A stretch of 64,000 nt of DNA, from NCBI GenBank assembly GCA_944332815.1, contig CALVKQ010000001.1:113697-177696 (forward strand), read 5' to 3'. The notes below the pieces were generated by a model. That model was not told the origin of the DNA. It made no database searches and worked only from the letters and a program-made list of their open reading frames with translations. The translations under genes were made by a program, and so were the position numbers. Below are positions 52,380-63,033 of the stretch, piece after piece; positions within the stretch are counted from its first letter, which is position 1, and each line of letters opens with the position of its first letter. This DNA comes from an uncultured Clostridia bacterium (GTDB lineage: Bacteria; Bacillota; Clostridia; Christensenellales; CAG-917).

Positions 52380-53432
52380 TCAGAAGGAAACCGTTGCGGT
52401 GATCGTCACGGAGATCTCCGCCCTGACTCCGCCCGTCCGTTCGGAATACAGCTTGTACAGCACGCGGTTTCCTCCTGACGCGTCGGGGACTGCCGTCCCG
52501 TCGGCATCTCCGGATCCTTGCAGGGCGTATTTTCCGAGGTTTTCGTAGCGCACGCCGTCAAGCAGCGCTTCGAACTCCGCGCTGTTTGACGCGACGACGA
52601 GCAGCCATACGGCGCTGTCCGCGGTCAATTCCGCAGAAGAGGTCGGCTTGCGGAACATACCCGAATCCTCCACATATGCAACTTCTTCACCGACATGCAG
52701 CAATCCGTCGCGCACGCTCAACGCCGACTGCGAAAGGTCGCAGGCGCGGTAAGAAAGCGTATCTCCCGTCTGCCCGACGACGAACGCGCTCACCAGCATA
52801 CTGCCCGGCTCCGCCGCGATATTCTCCGAGAATGCGTACTCCGACTCGCATATGGAAGCGCAGTAAGCGGCGTATGCGTCCACGGCGGCCCCGGTCGCCG
52901 CGGTCTGCAACGCGGAGTCGGTGTACACCGTGTCGAACCACACCCAACACAGAGTTTTCCCGACGGCGAGCGAGGCGGCTACGGCGTTCACATCGTCGGA
53001 AATGTCCCCGAGCCGCACGGGCGTCCCGTCCGGACACGCGGCATAGAGGTCGTCCATGCCGTCGAAGGCGTATTCGGAATAGAATGACGCAGCCTCGGGA
53101 GCGCCGTCCTCCGCCAGCGTGTAAAACACCACAGGCATGATGTCGGCATTATCGGAGGAGAAAGTCCATTCGACGGGAGCGGAGCCGAAGTCCACCCCGT
53201 TCAGAGGGGCGGAACCGCTGTCGCCGGGCGCGACGCTGCCGCCGCCGAAAAGGTCAAGCGTGTACTGCGTATCCGTGTACGCCATATCGCCTGCGGTGGC
53301 GTTGTCGGAAGTCCAGGTATAAGTTGCGCTGAACGCCGCGAGCGTGCCTCCCACCGTGCACGAAAGCGCGACGGCGAGAGCGACGACGATCACCGCTATC
53401 TTGGCATAATTCGCCGTAGTTTTGTTATTCAT
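52380..53432 (-). CDS. TasA/camelysin-like exported protein with SipW-type signal
   Basis: The 350-residue protein has a SipW-type signal peptide (residues 10-35, ending GGTLAAFSA) followed directly by TYTWTSDNATAGDM, the pattern of TasA, TapA and camelysin-type proteins of Gram-positive matrix fibres. The rest is beta-rich and acidic with several Cys. No catalytic motif was seen. The ribosome binding site is weak. It is encoded directly upstream of the signal-peptidase-like gene, the usual order of such pairs being similar. Confidence 0.65.
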   Translation of the reverse strand: MNNKTTANYAKIAVIVVALAVALSCTVGGTLAAFSATYTWTSDNATAGDMAYTDTQYTLDLFGGGSVAPGDSGSAPLNGVDFGSAPVEWTFSSDNADIMPVVFYTLAEDGAPEAASFYSEYAFDGMDDLYAACPDGTPVRLGDISDDVNAVAASLAVGKTLCWVWFDTVYTDSALQTAATGAAVDAYAAYCASICESEYAFSENIAAEPGSMLVSAFVVGQTGDTLSYRACDLSQSALSVRDGLLHVGEEVAYVEDSGMFRKPTSSAELTADSAVWLLVVASNSAEFEALLDGVRYENLGKYALQGSGDADGTAVPDASGGNRVLYKLYSERTGGVRAEISVTITATVSF

Positions 53433-53482
53433 TTTTCTTTTATCTTTTGTAAAGCGGTTCGGGAGCCCTTCCCCCGAAAAGC

Positions 53483-53520
53483 AAAAGGGACATCACAAAC
53501 AAGAGTGTTCGTGATGTCCC
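53483..53520 (-). terminator. terminator of the rplJL transcript
   Basis: On the minus strand a stem GGGACATCAC / GTGATGTCCC, extended inward with one mismatch, is followed by TTTT. It lies 33 bases after the rplL stop and may also separate rplL from the TasA-like gene. Confidence 0.8.
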
Positions 53521-53552
53521 CTTCTTCCGATTTTCACGACGTTAAGCGCAAA

Positions 53553-53927
53553 TCACTTGATCTCTGCGACTGCGCCGACTTCCTTGAACTTGGCAACGAG
53601 CGCTTCTGCCGCGTCCTTCGGGATGCCTTCCTTGACAGCCTTGGGTGCGCCGTCCACGACGCCCTTCGCCTCGACGAGCCCGAGCCCGGTCGCGTCCTTG
53701 ACGACCTTGATGACCTGGACCTTGTTGGGGCCGACTTCTTTCAGGATGACGTCGAATTCCGTCTTCTCTTCCTCTGCGGGAGCAGCCTCTGCCGCGCCGC
53801 CTGCCACGACTGCCACGGGTGCCGCCGCGCTGACGCCGAACTCCTCTTCCAGCTCTTTGACGAACTTGGACAGTTCGAGAACGGTCATGCTCTTGATTTC
53901 TTCCATAAGTTTCTGAAGATCTGCCAT
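53553..53927 (-). CDS. rplL: 50S ribosomal protein L7/L12
   Basis: The 124-residue protein has the N-terminal dimerisation helices ([20 protein letters not shown]), an Ala-rich hinge and the C-terminal factor-binding domain ([20 protein letters not shown]). It recruits translation GTPases. It follows rplJ by 58 bases; a terminator follows, so rpoB is not downstream. Confidence 0.97.
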   Translation of the reverse strand: MADLQKLMEEIKSMTVLELSKFVKELEEEFGVSAAAPVAVVAGGAAEAAPAEEEKTEFDVILKEVGPNKVQVIKVVKDATGLGLVEAKGVVDGAPKAVKEGIPKDAAEALVAKFKEVGAVAEIK

Positions 53928-53985
53928 TTTTTTATTCTCCGTAATTTTTTATTATTTTGTTTGCCGCCCCTGCGGCGTGGTGATG

Positions 53986-54489
53986 TTATGCCTGTTGCTC
54001 CATCTTCTCCGCGATCTTGTTCAAGCAGACCGCAAGACCCGTGATGGGCGACTGCATGCTGCCGAGCATCTTCGCGATGAGGATCTCTCTGGACGGGATG
54101 GACGCGATGGTCTTGACGCCGTTTTCGTCCATGTATTCGCCTTCCACCAGACCGCATTTTGCCTTCATCTTGTTGAGCTTCTTGATGTTTTCAACGATGA
54201 TCTTGGCAGGTGCGACCGCGTCCTTGTCGGAGAACGCCACTGCGGTGGGTCCGTTCAACGCATCGTCGAACTGCGTGTAGCCCAGATCGTCGAACGCACG
54301 CTTGACCAGACGGTTTTTGAGCACCTGATAATCCACGCCGGCGTCACGGAGCTGCTTTCTGAAAGCGGTGTCCTCTGCGACGTTCAGCCCCATGTAGTCG
54401 ATGATGACGAGGGACTTCGCGGAGGATATCTTTGCCTTTATCGCTTCGACCTGCTGTTGTTTCAGTTCGAGAACTTCCTTGGATGCCAT
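53986..54489 (-). CDS. rplJ: 50S ribosomal protein L10
   Basis: The 167-residue protein begins MASKEVLELKQQQVEAI and contains VIIDYMGLNVAEDTAFRKQL, and a C-terminal helix that would bind L7/L12 dimers. The ATG at 54489 has AAGGAGG upstream. The leader contains an L10-type regulatory structure. Confidence 0.96.
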   Translation of the reverse strand: MASKEVLELKQQQVEAIKAKISSAKSLVIIDYMGLNVAEDTAFRKQLRDAGVDYQVLKNRLVKRAFDDLGYTQFDDALNGPTAVAFSDKDAVAPAKIIVENIKKLNKMKAKCGLVEGEYMDENGVKTIASIPSREILIAKMLGSMQSPITGLAVCLNKIAEKMEQQA

Positions 54490-54512
54490 CTTTACCTCCT
54501 TATAAAATAAAT

Positions 54513-54612
54513 CGTCACTCCCAAGACAGACGGAATGACGAACGCACAAGCGGTATCCACACTCCTCGGCAAGCATTGCATTGAGGCTTTCGCCGCTTGC
54601 TGTCTTAGGAAC
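54513..54612 (-). promoter_or_regulatory. ribosomal protein L10 leader
   Basis: Between the promoter and rplJ the transcript reads CCTAAGACAGCAAGCGGC, then GCTTGCCGAGGAGTGTGG, and later TGTCTTGGGAGTGACG. CCTAAGACA pairs with TGTCTTGGG and AGCAAGC with GCTTGCC, as in the known L10 leader of Firmicutes by which L10(L12)4 represses its own operon. The match is by pattern. Confidence 0.8.
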
Positions 54613-54618
54613 GCGCTT

Positions 54619-54647
54619 ATTCTAGCAAAGCGCAAACTTTTTGTCAA
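54619..54647 (-). promoter_or_regulatory. sigma-A promoter of rplJL
   Basis: On the minus strand a perfect TTGACA is followed after 17 bases by TAGAAT, just upstream of the L10 leader, within the 228-base rplA-rplJ gap. Confidence 0.82.
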
Positions 54648-54717
54648 ATGTTTGAGCGCATCTTGCGGAAAACCGCGCGCTCCGCGCGGCGGCGTTGCCG
54701 CGCGGAACTATGCGCCT

Positions 54718-55407
54718 TTATGCCTGTTTGTACAGGATCTTCACGCTGGGACCCATGGTGGAGGCGATGTAGACGGATTTGAGATACTGTCCCTTCGCCG
54801 CCGCCGGCTTTGCCTTGACGAGCGCTTCCATGACGGTGTTGAAGTTGTCCATCAGTTTTTCCTGACCGAAAGACTTCTTGCCGATGGGAACGTGCACGAT
54901 TGCGGTCTTGTCCACGCGGTACTCCACTTTACCTGCTTTGATATCGTGGATGGCGCGGGTGACGTCCATGGTGACGGTGCCGGACTTGGGGTTGGGCATG
55001 AGTCCCTTGGGGCCGAGGATCTTACCCAGTCTGCCCACCAGACCCATCATGTCGGGAGTGGTGACGACTGCGTCGAAACCGAACCAGTTCTCGGAGGTGA
55101 TCTTCTGGATCATATCCTCCGCGCCCACGAAGTCCGCGCCTGCGGCTGCCGCTTCGTCCGCCTTCGCACCCTTTGCGATGACGAGGACGCGCACGGTCTT
55201 GCCGGTGCCGTGAGGAAGCACGACGACGCCCCTGACCTGCTGATCCGCGTGACGGGGGTCAACGCCCAGCTTGACGTGAAGTTCTATCGTTTCGTCAAAC
55301 TTCGACTTTGCGGTCTGGATGGCGAGTGCCATTGCTTCCGCGCTGTCGTAGAGCTTGTTGCTTTCGATAAGTTTCTTGGAATCGATATAGTTCTTTCCGC
55401 GTTTCAT
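54718..55407 (-). CDS. rplA: 50S ribosomal protein L1
   Basis: The 229-residue protein has the L1 patterns [31 protein letters not shown] and [11 protein letters not shown]. It forms the L1 stalk and may repress its own operon. It follows rplK by nine bases. Confidence 0.97.
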   Translation of the reverse strand: MKRGKNYIDSKKLIESNKLYDSAEAMALAIQTAKSKFDETIELHVKLGVDPRHADQQVRGVVVLPHGTGKTVRVLVIAKGAKADEAAAAGADFVGAEDMIQKITSENWFGFDAVVTTPDMMGLVGRLGKILGPKGLMPNPKSGTVTMDVTRAIHDIKAGKVEYRVDKTAIVHVPIGKKSFGQEKLMDNFNTVMEALVKAKPAAAKGQYLKSVYIASTMGPSVKILYKQA

Positions 55408-55416
55408 AATGCCTCC

Positions 55417-55842
55417 TTATTCCTCGACGAGGATGCCCATGCTGCGAGCGGTGCCGGCGATCATGCTCATTGCCGCTTCCAGAGAACCGGCGTTGAGGTC
55501 GGGCATTTTGAGCTCGGCGATCTCCTTGACCTGTGCCTTGGTGATGGTCGCGACCTTATCACGGTTGGGACGGGCGGACGCACTCTCGATGCCGCAAGCC
55601 TTCTTGATGAGGACGGGCGCCGGAGGGGTCTTGAGGATGAAGGTGAAGGAACGATCCTGATAGATGGTGATGACCACGGGGATGATGAGGCCTGCCTGCT
55701 TGGAGGTCTTCTCATTGAATTCCTTCGTGAACGCGGGGATGTTGATGCCGTGAGGGCCGAGGGAAGAACCGACGGGGGGACCGGGGGTGGCTTTCCCTGC
55801 CGGGAGTTGCAGTTTCACGACTGCGGTTATCTTTTTAGCCAT
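55417..55842 (-). CDS. rplK: 50S ribosomal protein L11
   Basis: The 141-residue protein starts [20 protein letters not shown] and contains [20 protein letters not shown]; the C-terminal domain ends with a typical [12 protein letters not shown] tail. It binds 23S rRNA at the GTPase centre. It lies 80 bases after nusG. Confidence 0.97.
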   Translation of the reverse strand: MAKKITAVVKLQLPAGKATPGPPVGSSLGPHGINIPAFTKEFNEKTSKQAGLIIPVVITIYQDRSFTFILKTPPAPVLIKKACGIESASARPNRDKVATITKAQVKEIAELKMPDLNAGSLEAAMSMIAGTARSMGILVEE

Positions 55843-55922
55843 AATACCTCCTGACTAACGTGGTTTGACGAAGACATAAAGGATTTATCTTCTCCCACAA
55901 CGTGCGCACGCCGCACGAGCGC

Positions 55923-56450
55923 TCACAATTTTTCGACCTGTGAGAAGTCCAGCTCGACGGGGGTGTCCCTGCCGAACATAGAAATGACGACTTTGACCTT
56001 CTGACGCTCCGCACTGATGGATTCGATGACTCCGTCAAAGTTTTCGAGCGCGCCGCTGATGACGCGGACATTGTCGCCGGGCTTGATGTCCAGATCCTCG
56101 AAGTCGATGACTTCCAGTCCCAGACGCTTGACCTCGTCGTCGCGCAAAGGCAGAGGACGCCCTGCGGGTCCGACGAATCCCGTCACGCCGCGAGTGTTGG
56201 TGACCATGAACCAGATGTGGTTGGAGTAGATCATCTTGATGAAGACGTAGCTGGGGAATTTCTTCCTCTGCACCACCTTTCTCTTGCCGTTTTTCTCGAC
56301 GACGTCGTCCTCAACGGGAACCTTCACCTCGAAGATCCAATCCTGCAAACTGTTGTTTTCCACCATGTTGTGCAGGTTGTTCTCCACCATCGTTTCATAG
56401 CCGGAGTAGGTGTGGATGACATACCATTGAGGAGTTTCTCTGTTTTCCAT
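55923..56450 (-). CDS. nusG: transcription termination/antitermination protein NusG
   Basis: The 175-residue protein has the N-terminal NGN domain (WYVIHTYSGYETMVENNL; FPSYVFIKMIYSNHIWFMV) and a C-terminal KOW domain (IKPGDNVRVISGALENFDGV). It modulates RNA polymerase elongation and pausing. GAGAGGTG precedes the ATG, ten bases after secE. Confidence 0.96.
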   Translation of the reverse strand: MENRETPQWYVIHTYSGYETMVENNLHNMVENNSLQDWIFEVKVPVEDDVVEKNGKRKVVQRKKFPSYVFIKMIYSNHIWFMVTNTRGVTGFVGPAGRPLPLRDDEVKRLGLEVIDFEDLDIKPGDNVRVISGALENFDGVIESISAERQKVKVVISMFGRDTPVELDFSQVEKL

Positions 56451-56460
56451 TCGTCACCTC

Positions 56461-56856
56461 TCAAACCAGACCTTGCGGCCAATCGCCATTGACGACCAGG
56501 TGGGACAGCCCGGACAGCACGTAGTCTATGCCGAACAGCACCACGAAGAACACGACGACGACCACAAGCACGACGGCAGTGGATTTGACAACATCTTTAC
56601 CCTTCGGCCAGGTGACCTTTTTCAGCTCGGAAATGACGCCCTTGATGCCCTTCCACATCCTCTTGAAGATGTTGGGCTTGTCGGATTTCGCGGTCTTTGC
56701 GGTCTTTTTGGCTTTTTTGTCGGCGGAAGAGCTCGCAGAGGACGCATTGTTATCCTCGTAGACGACGGGTTTGTCCAGTTCGCCTACCACGCGGCCGCGA
56801 GATCTCGCGTCGGAAGCTCCGGGTATAGAGTTGTTATCCGGCGTTTTCTTTGCCAT
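56461..56856 (-). CDS. secE: preprotein translocase subunit SecE with N-terminal extension
   Basis: The SecE core is at the C-terminus (ISELKKVTWPKGKDVVKST plus one membrane helix). The first 75 of 131 residues are a low-complexity Ser/Ala/Lys-rich cytoplasmic extension not found in short Bacillus-type SecE. It is located between rpmG and nusG as in most Firmicutes. Confidence 0.93.
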   Translation of the reverse strand: MAKKTPDNNSIPGASDARSRGRVVGELDKPVVYEDNNASSASSSADKKAKKTAKTAKSDKPNIFKRMWKGIKGVISELKKVTWPKGKDVVKSTAVVLVVVVVFFVVLFGIDYVLSGLSHLVVNGDWPQGLV

Positions 56857-56871
56857 ATTGCCTCCTGACCC

Positions 56872-57036
56872 TTACTTGGTTTCTCTGTGAAGGGTGTGTT
56901 TCTTACAGAATCTGCAATACTTCTGAAGCTCCATTCTGTCGGGATGCTTCTGCTTATTTTTTTTGAGGTTGTAGTTGCGCTGTTTGCACTCCGTGCAAGC
57001 GAGCGTTATCCTCACTCTTGCTCCTTTTTGAGCCAT
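56872..57036 (-). CDS. rpmG: 50S ribosomal protein L33
   Basis: The 54-residue protein starts [20 protein letters not shown] and keeps the zinc-binding Cys pairs (CTEC and CRFC), so it is the zinc-containing C+ form. AAAGGAGG precedes the ATG. It lies between tuf and secE. Confidence 0.94.
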   Translation of the reverse strand: MAQKGARVRITLACTECKQRNYNLKKNKQKHPDRMELQKYCRFCKKHTLHRETK

Positions 57037-57127
57037 TTGTCAGCCTCCTTTCGTGTTCCGGCTCACAGGCATACCCTGCACGGCCGCTCACGCAGCCGCG
57101 CAGAGTAACGCAAGTTTGAAAGAACAC

Positions 57128-58333
<1,206 letters not shown>

Positions 58334-58414
58334 TTTGAATTCCTCCAATAGGTTTGTTTTTGAGTTTGTTTTATAGAGAATATATAAGGATATTACGTAT
58401 AATACCGATATATA

Positions 58415-60499
58415 TTATCTTTGGAATTTCTTGCCCGTCACCTTTTCCGCTATGCTCTGCGGCACTTCCGCATAATGGTCGAAGAGCATCGTGAAGGTCG
58501 CTCTGCCCTGCGTTATGCTTCTGAGCGTGGTCGCGTAGCCGAACATTTCCGAGAGCGGCACATCGCTTTCTATCGCCTGGATGCCGTTCTTCATTTCCAT
58601 GCCGCGCACGCTTCCGCGACGGGAGTTGAGGTTGCTCATGACGTCGCCGACATACTCGTCGGGCACGTCTATCTCCACTTTCATGATGGGTTCGAGCAGG
58701 ATGGGCTTCGCCTTCTCCGCCGCGCTGCGGAACGCCATCGAACCTGCGACGCGGAACGCCATTTCGGAGCTGTCCACTTCGTGCGTGGAGCCGTCCACCA
58801 GCCTGACCTTGAAGTCCACGACCTCGTAGCCTGCCATGACGCCCGCTTTCGCCGCCTCCTTGATGCCTTCGCTGACCGCGTTGGCGAACTCCTTGGGGAC
58901 GACGCCGCCGACGGTTTCGTTGGAGAATTCGTAGCCGCCGCCGGGGTTGGGTTCCATCTCTATGACGCAGTGACCGTACTGACCGTGACCGCCCGTTTGC
59001 CTGACGAACTTGCCCTCCGCCCTGGACGGACGGGTGATGGTTTCGCGGTAGCTGACCTGGGGCTTGCCGACGTTGGCTTCCACCCTGAACTCACGGAACA
59101 TCCTGTCCACGATGATCTCCAGGTGAAGCTCGCCCATGCCTGCGATGATGATCTGCCCCGTATCCTTGTCGGTGTACGCCTTGAAGGTGGGGTCCTCCTC
59201 CTGAAGTTTCAGGATGGCGGTGTTCATACGCTCCTGGCTCGCCTTGGTCTTGGGCTCTATCGCCACCTTGATGACGGGTTCCGGGAAGACCATGTTTTCC
59301 AACACGATCTGGTGGGACTTGTCGCAGAGGGTGTCGCCGGTGGTGCTCTTTTTGAGCCCGACCAACGCCACGATGTCGCCTGCGCCGGCTTCCGTCAGAT
59401 CCTCTCTGTCGTCGGCGTTCATGCGCAGTATCCTTCCGATGCGCTCATTCTCGTTCTTGACGGGATTGAACACCATCATGCCCGTCTTGATCGTGCCGCT
59501 GTAAATGCGGATGAAGGCGAGCTTGCCGACATATTCGTCGGTGAGGATCTTGAACACCAGCGCGGAGAAAGGCTCGTCGTCGCCGGGATGCCTGACCTCT
59601 TCGCGGTCCACTCTGGGGTTCTTGCCCGTGATGGACGCGATGTCGGTGGGCGCCGGCAGGAAGTCGACTATGGCGTCGAGCAGACGCTGTATGCCCTTGT
59701 TGCGGTAAGAACTGCCGCACAGCACGGGCGTCATCGCCATCTCGATCGTCCCCTTGCGGATAGCCTTTTTCAGCTCCTCTTCGGTGACGGACTCACTGTC
59801 GTCCATGATGCACTTCTCGAAGATGGCGTCGTCAAAGTTCGCCGCCTCTTCCACGAGTTTCTTGCGCGCGTCCGCCACCTTTTCCGTCATATCGGCAGGG
59901 ATCTCGCCCTCCGTGACGGTGATGCCGTTGTCCTCTGCGGAATAATAAAGCGCTTTGCCGGAAATGAGATCGACTATACCTTTGAAATCGCTCTCGCTAC
60001 CAATGGGGAGGACGACGGGGACGGCGTTGGTGCGCAGTCTTTCGTGCATCATTCTGACCACGTTGTCAAAGTTCGCTCCGTTGATGTCCATTTTGTTGAC
60101 GAACGCGATGCGCGGCACCTTGTAGGTATTTGCCTGACGCCACACGTTTTCGGACTGGGGCTCCACGCCGCCTTTGGCGCAGAACACCGCGACCGCTCCG
60201 TCCAGCACCCTCAGGCTGCGTTCGACTTCAACGGAAAAGTCGACGTGCCCGGGAGTGTCGATGATGTTGATCTGATGACCCTTCCATACGGTGGTAGTGG
60301 CGGCGGAGGTGATGGTTATCCCCCTTTCTCGCTCCTGCACCATGTAATCCATTACCGCTGCGCCGTCGTGCACCTCACCGAGCTTGCGCGTCATGCCCGT
60401 ATAGAACAGGATGCGCTCGGTGGTCGTGGTCTTGCCGGCGTCTATGTGAGCCATGATGCCGATGTTCCTGACCTTGTCAAGTGCATATTTGCGCTGCAT
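58415..60499 (-). CDS. fusA: elongation factor G
   Basis: The 694-residue translocase GTPase has the P-loop [23 protein letters not shown] and NKMD in the G domain, followed by domains II-V ([20 protein letters not shown] in domain IV). The ATG at 60499 was preferred to a GTG at 60511 because AGGTGG lies between them at suitable spacing and because rpsG ends in between. Confidence 0.97.
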   Translation of the reverse strand: MQRKYALDKVRNIGIMAHIDAGKTTTTERILFYTGMTRKLGEVHDGAAVMDYMVQERERGITITSAATTTVWKGHQINIIDTPGHVDFSVEVERSLRVLDGAVAVFCAKGGVEPQSENVWRQANTYKVPRIAFVNKMDINGANFDNVVRMMHERLRTNAVPVVLPIGSESDFKGIVDLISGKALYYSAEDNGITVTEGEIPADMTEKVADARKKLVEEAANFDDAIFEKCIMDDSESVTEEELKKAIRKGTIEMAMTPVLCGSSYRNKGIQRLLDAIVDFLPAPTDIASITGKNPRVDREEVRHPGDDEPFSALVFKILTDEYVGKLAFIRIYSGTIKTGMMVFNPVKNENERIGRILRMNADDREDLTEAGAGDIVALVGLKKSTTGDTLCDKSHQIVLENMVFPEPVIKVAIEPKTKASQERMNTAILKLQEEDPTFKAYTDKDTGQIIIAGMGELHLEIIVDRMFREFRVEANVGKPQVSYRETITRPSRAEGKFVRQTGGHGQYGHCVIEMEPNPGGGYEFSNETVGGVVPKEFANAVSEGIKEAAKAGVMAGYEVVDFKVRLVDGSTHEVDSSEMAFRVAGSMAFRSAAEKAKPILLEPIMKVEIDVPDEYVGDVMSNLNSRRGSVRGMEMKNGIQAIESDVPLSEMFGYATTLRSITQGRATFTMLFDHYAEVPQSIAEKVTGKKFQR

Positions 60500-60504
60500 A
60501 AAGA

Positions 60505-60975
60505 CTACCACCTATAATGTGCGAACGCCTTGTTCGCCTCTGCCATGCGGTGCATTTCGTCCTTCTTCTTGACCGCGCCGCCTGCGAGGTTGTATGCGTC
60601 CATGAGTTCGCCCGCGAGTCTTTCCTTCATGGTCTTCTCGCCGCGCTTTCTCGCAAAAGACACTATCCAACGTATGGCAAGCGTCTGTCTGCGCTCGGGA
60701 CGGATCTCCATGGGGACCTGATAGGTCGAACCGCCCACTCTTCTCGCTTTGACTTCGAGCATGGGCATAGCGTTTTCGAGAGCTTTGCTGAAAATATCCA
60801 GCGCTTCCGCTCCGAGTTTTTTTGATGCAATATCGAAAGCCTCGTAGACGATGGTCTGCGCAGTCCCCTTCTTGCCGTCCAGCATGATCTGGTTGATGAG
60901 CTTGGTCACCACCTTGCTGCCGTAAACGGGATCGGGCAGAACATCTCTCTTGGGCACGCCGCTTCTTCTAGGCAT
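60505..60975 (-). CDS. rpsG: 30S ribosomal protein S7
   Basis: The 156-residue protein starts [20 protein letters not shown] and contains [20 protein letters not shown], the rRNA-binding loop of S7. It nucleates assembly of the 30S head. It lies between rpsL and fusA. Confidence 0.97.
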   Translation of the reverse strand: MPRRSGVPKRDVLPDPVYGSKVVTKLINQIMLDGKKGTAQTIVYEAFDIASKKLGAEALDIFSKALENAMPMLEVKARRVGGSTYQVPMEIRPERRQTLAIRWIVSFARKRGEKTMKERLAGELMDAYNLAGGAVKKKDEMHRMAEANKAFAHYRW

Positions 60976-61011
60976 ATTGTCCTCCTTGGGTATTTACATT
61001 CGAAAATTTGA

Positions 61012-61383
61012 TTATTTGGGGCGTTTTGCGCCGTACTTGGATCTGGCTTGCTTTCTCTTGGCAACGCCTGCCGTATCCAAAGTGCCGCGTATGATGTGAT
61101 AACGCACACCGGGCAGGTCACGGACTCTTCCGCCTCTGATGAGCACGACGCTGTGCTCTTGCAGATTGTGTCCGATGCCGGGGATGTAGATGGTGCCTTC
61201 CTGTCCGTTGACGAGGCGGACCCTTGCGATCTTACGAAGCGCAGAGTTCGGCTTCTTGGGGGAAGTCGTCGTCACGGAAAGGCATATGCCGCGCTTTTGC
61301 GGACACTGCCCCATGATAGGCGTCATAGACTTTTTCGTCTGCTTCTCGCGACCCCGTTTTACAAGCTGGTTAATTGTTGGCAT
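61012..61383 (-). CDS. rpsL: 30S ribosomal protein S12
   Basis: The 123-residue protein starts [19 protein letters not shown] and has the decoding-centre loops [16 protein letters not shown] and [14 protein letters not shown]. The lysines linked to streptomycin sensitivity appear unaltered (in PKKPNS and at GRVKDLPG-equivalent position the residue is Arg). Confidence 0.96.
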   Translation of the reverse strand: MPTINQLVKRGREKQTKKSMTPIMGQCPQKRGICLSVTTTSPKKPNSALRKIARVRLVNGQEGTIYIPGIGHNLQEHSVVLIRGGRVRDLPGVRYHIIRGTLDTAGVAKRKQARSKYGAKRPK

Positions 61384-61443
61384 TCTGATTCCTCCTGTTT
61401 TACTTCCGAATGTACCTGCTCAACCCATGCAAGTGCAATCAAT

Positions 61444-61713
61444 CTAGTCCTCACGCTTCATGACGGCAGCGGCGGCGGCGCCCACTTCTATGCCGCACGC
61501 CTCCCCCAGCCATGCCATCGTAGGCACGCGCATAACGGGGACGCCTGCGCTTTCGGCAGACCCTACCACTTTGTCCGTCAGGATGCGATCGGCATCCTCG
61601 GCGACGATCACACACCCGACCGTCCCTTCGGATAAGCCCCTCAAAACCTGTTTTGTTCCCACAACTTTCGAGGAGCGTTCCAGCAATACTTTCATTTCGT
61701 TTTCTCTGCTCAT
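61444..61713 (-). CDS. L7Ae/L30e-family ribosomal protein (YbxF-like)
   Basis: The protein contains LLERSSKVVGTKQVLRGLSE and VIVAEDADRILTDKVV, as in L7Ae/YbxF proteins that bind kink-turn RNA. It precedes rpsL as in most Firmicutes, but rpoC is not upstream. The start is uncertain: ATG 61713 gives 89 residues and ATG 61695 gives 83; both have weak sites. Confidence 0.85.
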   Translation of the reverse strand: MSRENEMKVLLERSSKVVGTKQVLRGLSEGTVGCVIVAEDADRILTDKVVGSAESAGVPVMRVPTMAWLGEACGIEVGAAAAAVMKRED

Positions 61714-61762
61714 GCTCGTTTTTCCATAAGCTAAAAACAGCTCGCAATAAGCAAGCCATATC

Positions 61763-61791
61763 ATATTACCAACTCGGGAGTGGGATGTCAA
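61763..61791 (-). promoter_or_regulatory. sigma-A promoter of the L7Ae-rpsL-rpsG-fusA-tuf operon
   Basis: On the minus strand a perfect TTGACA is followed after 17 bases by TAATAT, about 50 bases upstream of the L7Ae-like ATG. Confidence 0.68.
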
Positions 61792-61935
61792 ACGAATTGA
61801 CGCGACTTTCCGCAAAAATTTTATTATTTATAATATTATCCCAAATGTAGTGTATCGCGCCCATACACAGGCACAAGCGCATACGCACAACGCTCGCCCG
61901 TATGTGCCGCGCGTTCGGCACGCGCCGTGCGCGCT

Positions 61936-62937
61936 TTACAGAGGAACGGTGGCTTTCGCGTCCAGGTCGAGCCCGGAGGGTCGTGCTCCGGAACGTATGA
62001 GGTAGTATGCCGCGGCGCCTATCATGGCGGCGTTGTCCGTGCAGTATTTCAGCTTGGGATAGTATATCTCTCTCCCCGTGGCGCGTCCCCACTCGTCAAA
62101 ACGCGCGCGCAGACGCTCGTTTGCGCTCACCCCTCCCGCGACCGCCACTTTCGTGAGCCCCGTACGCTCCGCGGCGTGTTCCGCCGCGCGGAAGAGCTGC
62201 TCCACCGCACACTCCTGAAAGGAACTCGCGATATCCGCGCGCGGTATGACCTCTCCGCGCTGTTCCATGCCGTGCACGAGATTGATGACGAAGGTTTTAA
62301 GACCGCTGTACGAAAACCTTATCTCGTCGTTCCCTTTGAACACGGGCAGAGGCATCTTATAGACGGGCGACCCCTCACGGGCAAGCCGCTGTATCTCCAG
62401 ACCTCCCGGGTAAGGCAGTCCCAAAACTCTTGCCACCTTGTCGAACGCCTCCCCTGCCGCGTCGTCCCCCGACTGCCCGAGCAAAACAGTCCGCTCATAG
62501 TCGGACACGCGCAGCAACGCGGTATGTCCGCCGCTCGCGAGCAGGCAAAGATAGGGAGGTTCCAGATCGCTGTCGATGTAATTCGCCGCAAGATGACCCT
62601 TGATGTGGGACACCGCGTAAAGCGGCTTTTTGAGAGAATATGCCAGCCCCTTGGCGTAGTTCACGCCCACGAGCAGCGCGCCCAGCAACCCTGCTCCGTA
62701 AGTGACCGCCACCGCGTCTATGTCCCGAAGCGCGCAGCCCGACTCCTCCGCCGCCCGGGCGACCACGTTGTCTATCGCGAGGGTATGGTTGCGGCTCGCT
62801 ATCTCCGGCACCACGCCGCCGAACCTGCGGTGTATCTCTATCTGCGACGCAACGACGTTTGACAAAACGCGCCTGCCGTCTTCCACGACGGCGGCGGCGG
62901 TTTCGTCGCAGCTGGATTCTATCGCAAGTATCCTCAT
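61936..62937 (-). CDS. tsaD: tRNA N6-adenosine threonylcarbamoyltransferase
   Basis: The 333-residue protein starts MRILAIESSCDETAAAVVED, has the metal-binding His111 and His115 in HIKGH, ASGGHTAL, and GGVSANERLR. It makes the t6A37 modification in ANN-decoding tRNAs. It is downstream of prfB with a 96-base gap. Confidence 0.96.
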   Translation of the reverse strand: MRILAIESSCDETAAAVVEDGRRVLSNVVASQIEIHRRFGGVVPEIASRNHTLAIDNVVARAAEESGCALRDIDAVAVTYGAGLLGALLVGVNYAKGLAYSLKKPLYAVSHIKGHLAANYIDSDLEPPYLCLLASGGHTALLRVSDYERTVLLGQSGDDAAGEAFDKVARVLGLPYPGGLEIQRLAREGSPVYKMPLPVFKGNDEIRFSYSGLKTFVINLVHGMEQRGEVIPRADIASSFQECAVEQLFRAAEHAAERTGLTKVAVAGGVSANERLRARFDEWGRATGREIYYPKLKYCTDNAAMIGAAAYYLIRSGARPSGLDLDAKATVPL

Positions 62938-63033
62938 TTTCTCTCTCGATTTTATCTCGCGTTTTCCGTCATCTAAACGGGTGTATTATAATTTTTGCGC
63001 TCGCTCTCTGCCCTTCGTCAGAAGATGTCCGTG

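Noticed and set aside
57037..57127. tRNA-Trp between tuf and rpmG/secE, as in some Firmicutes
   Set aside because: The 91-base gap cannot be folded into a cloverleaf and has no CCA or T-loop pattern. No tRNA was found elsewhere in the window either.
58421..60517. 698-codon plus-strand frame opposite fusA
   Set aside because: Antisense shadow of elongation factor G; the His/Asp/Val-rich sequence is typical of reverse-strand frames in GC-rich DNA.
61714..61935. rpoC end upstream of the L7Ae-like gene
   Set aside because: The gap holds only a promoter, and tsaD lies next to it on the same strand; no RNA polymerase sequence is present in the window.
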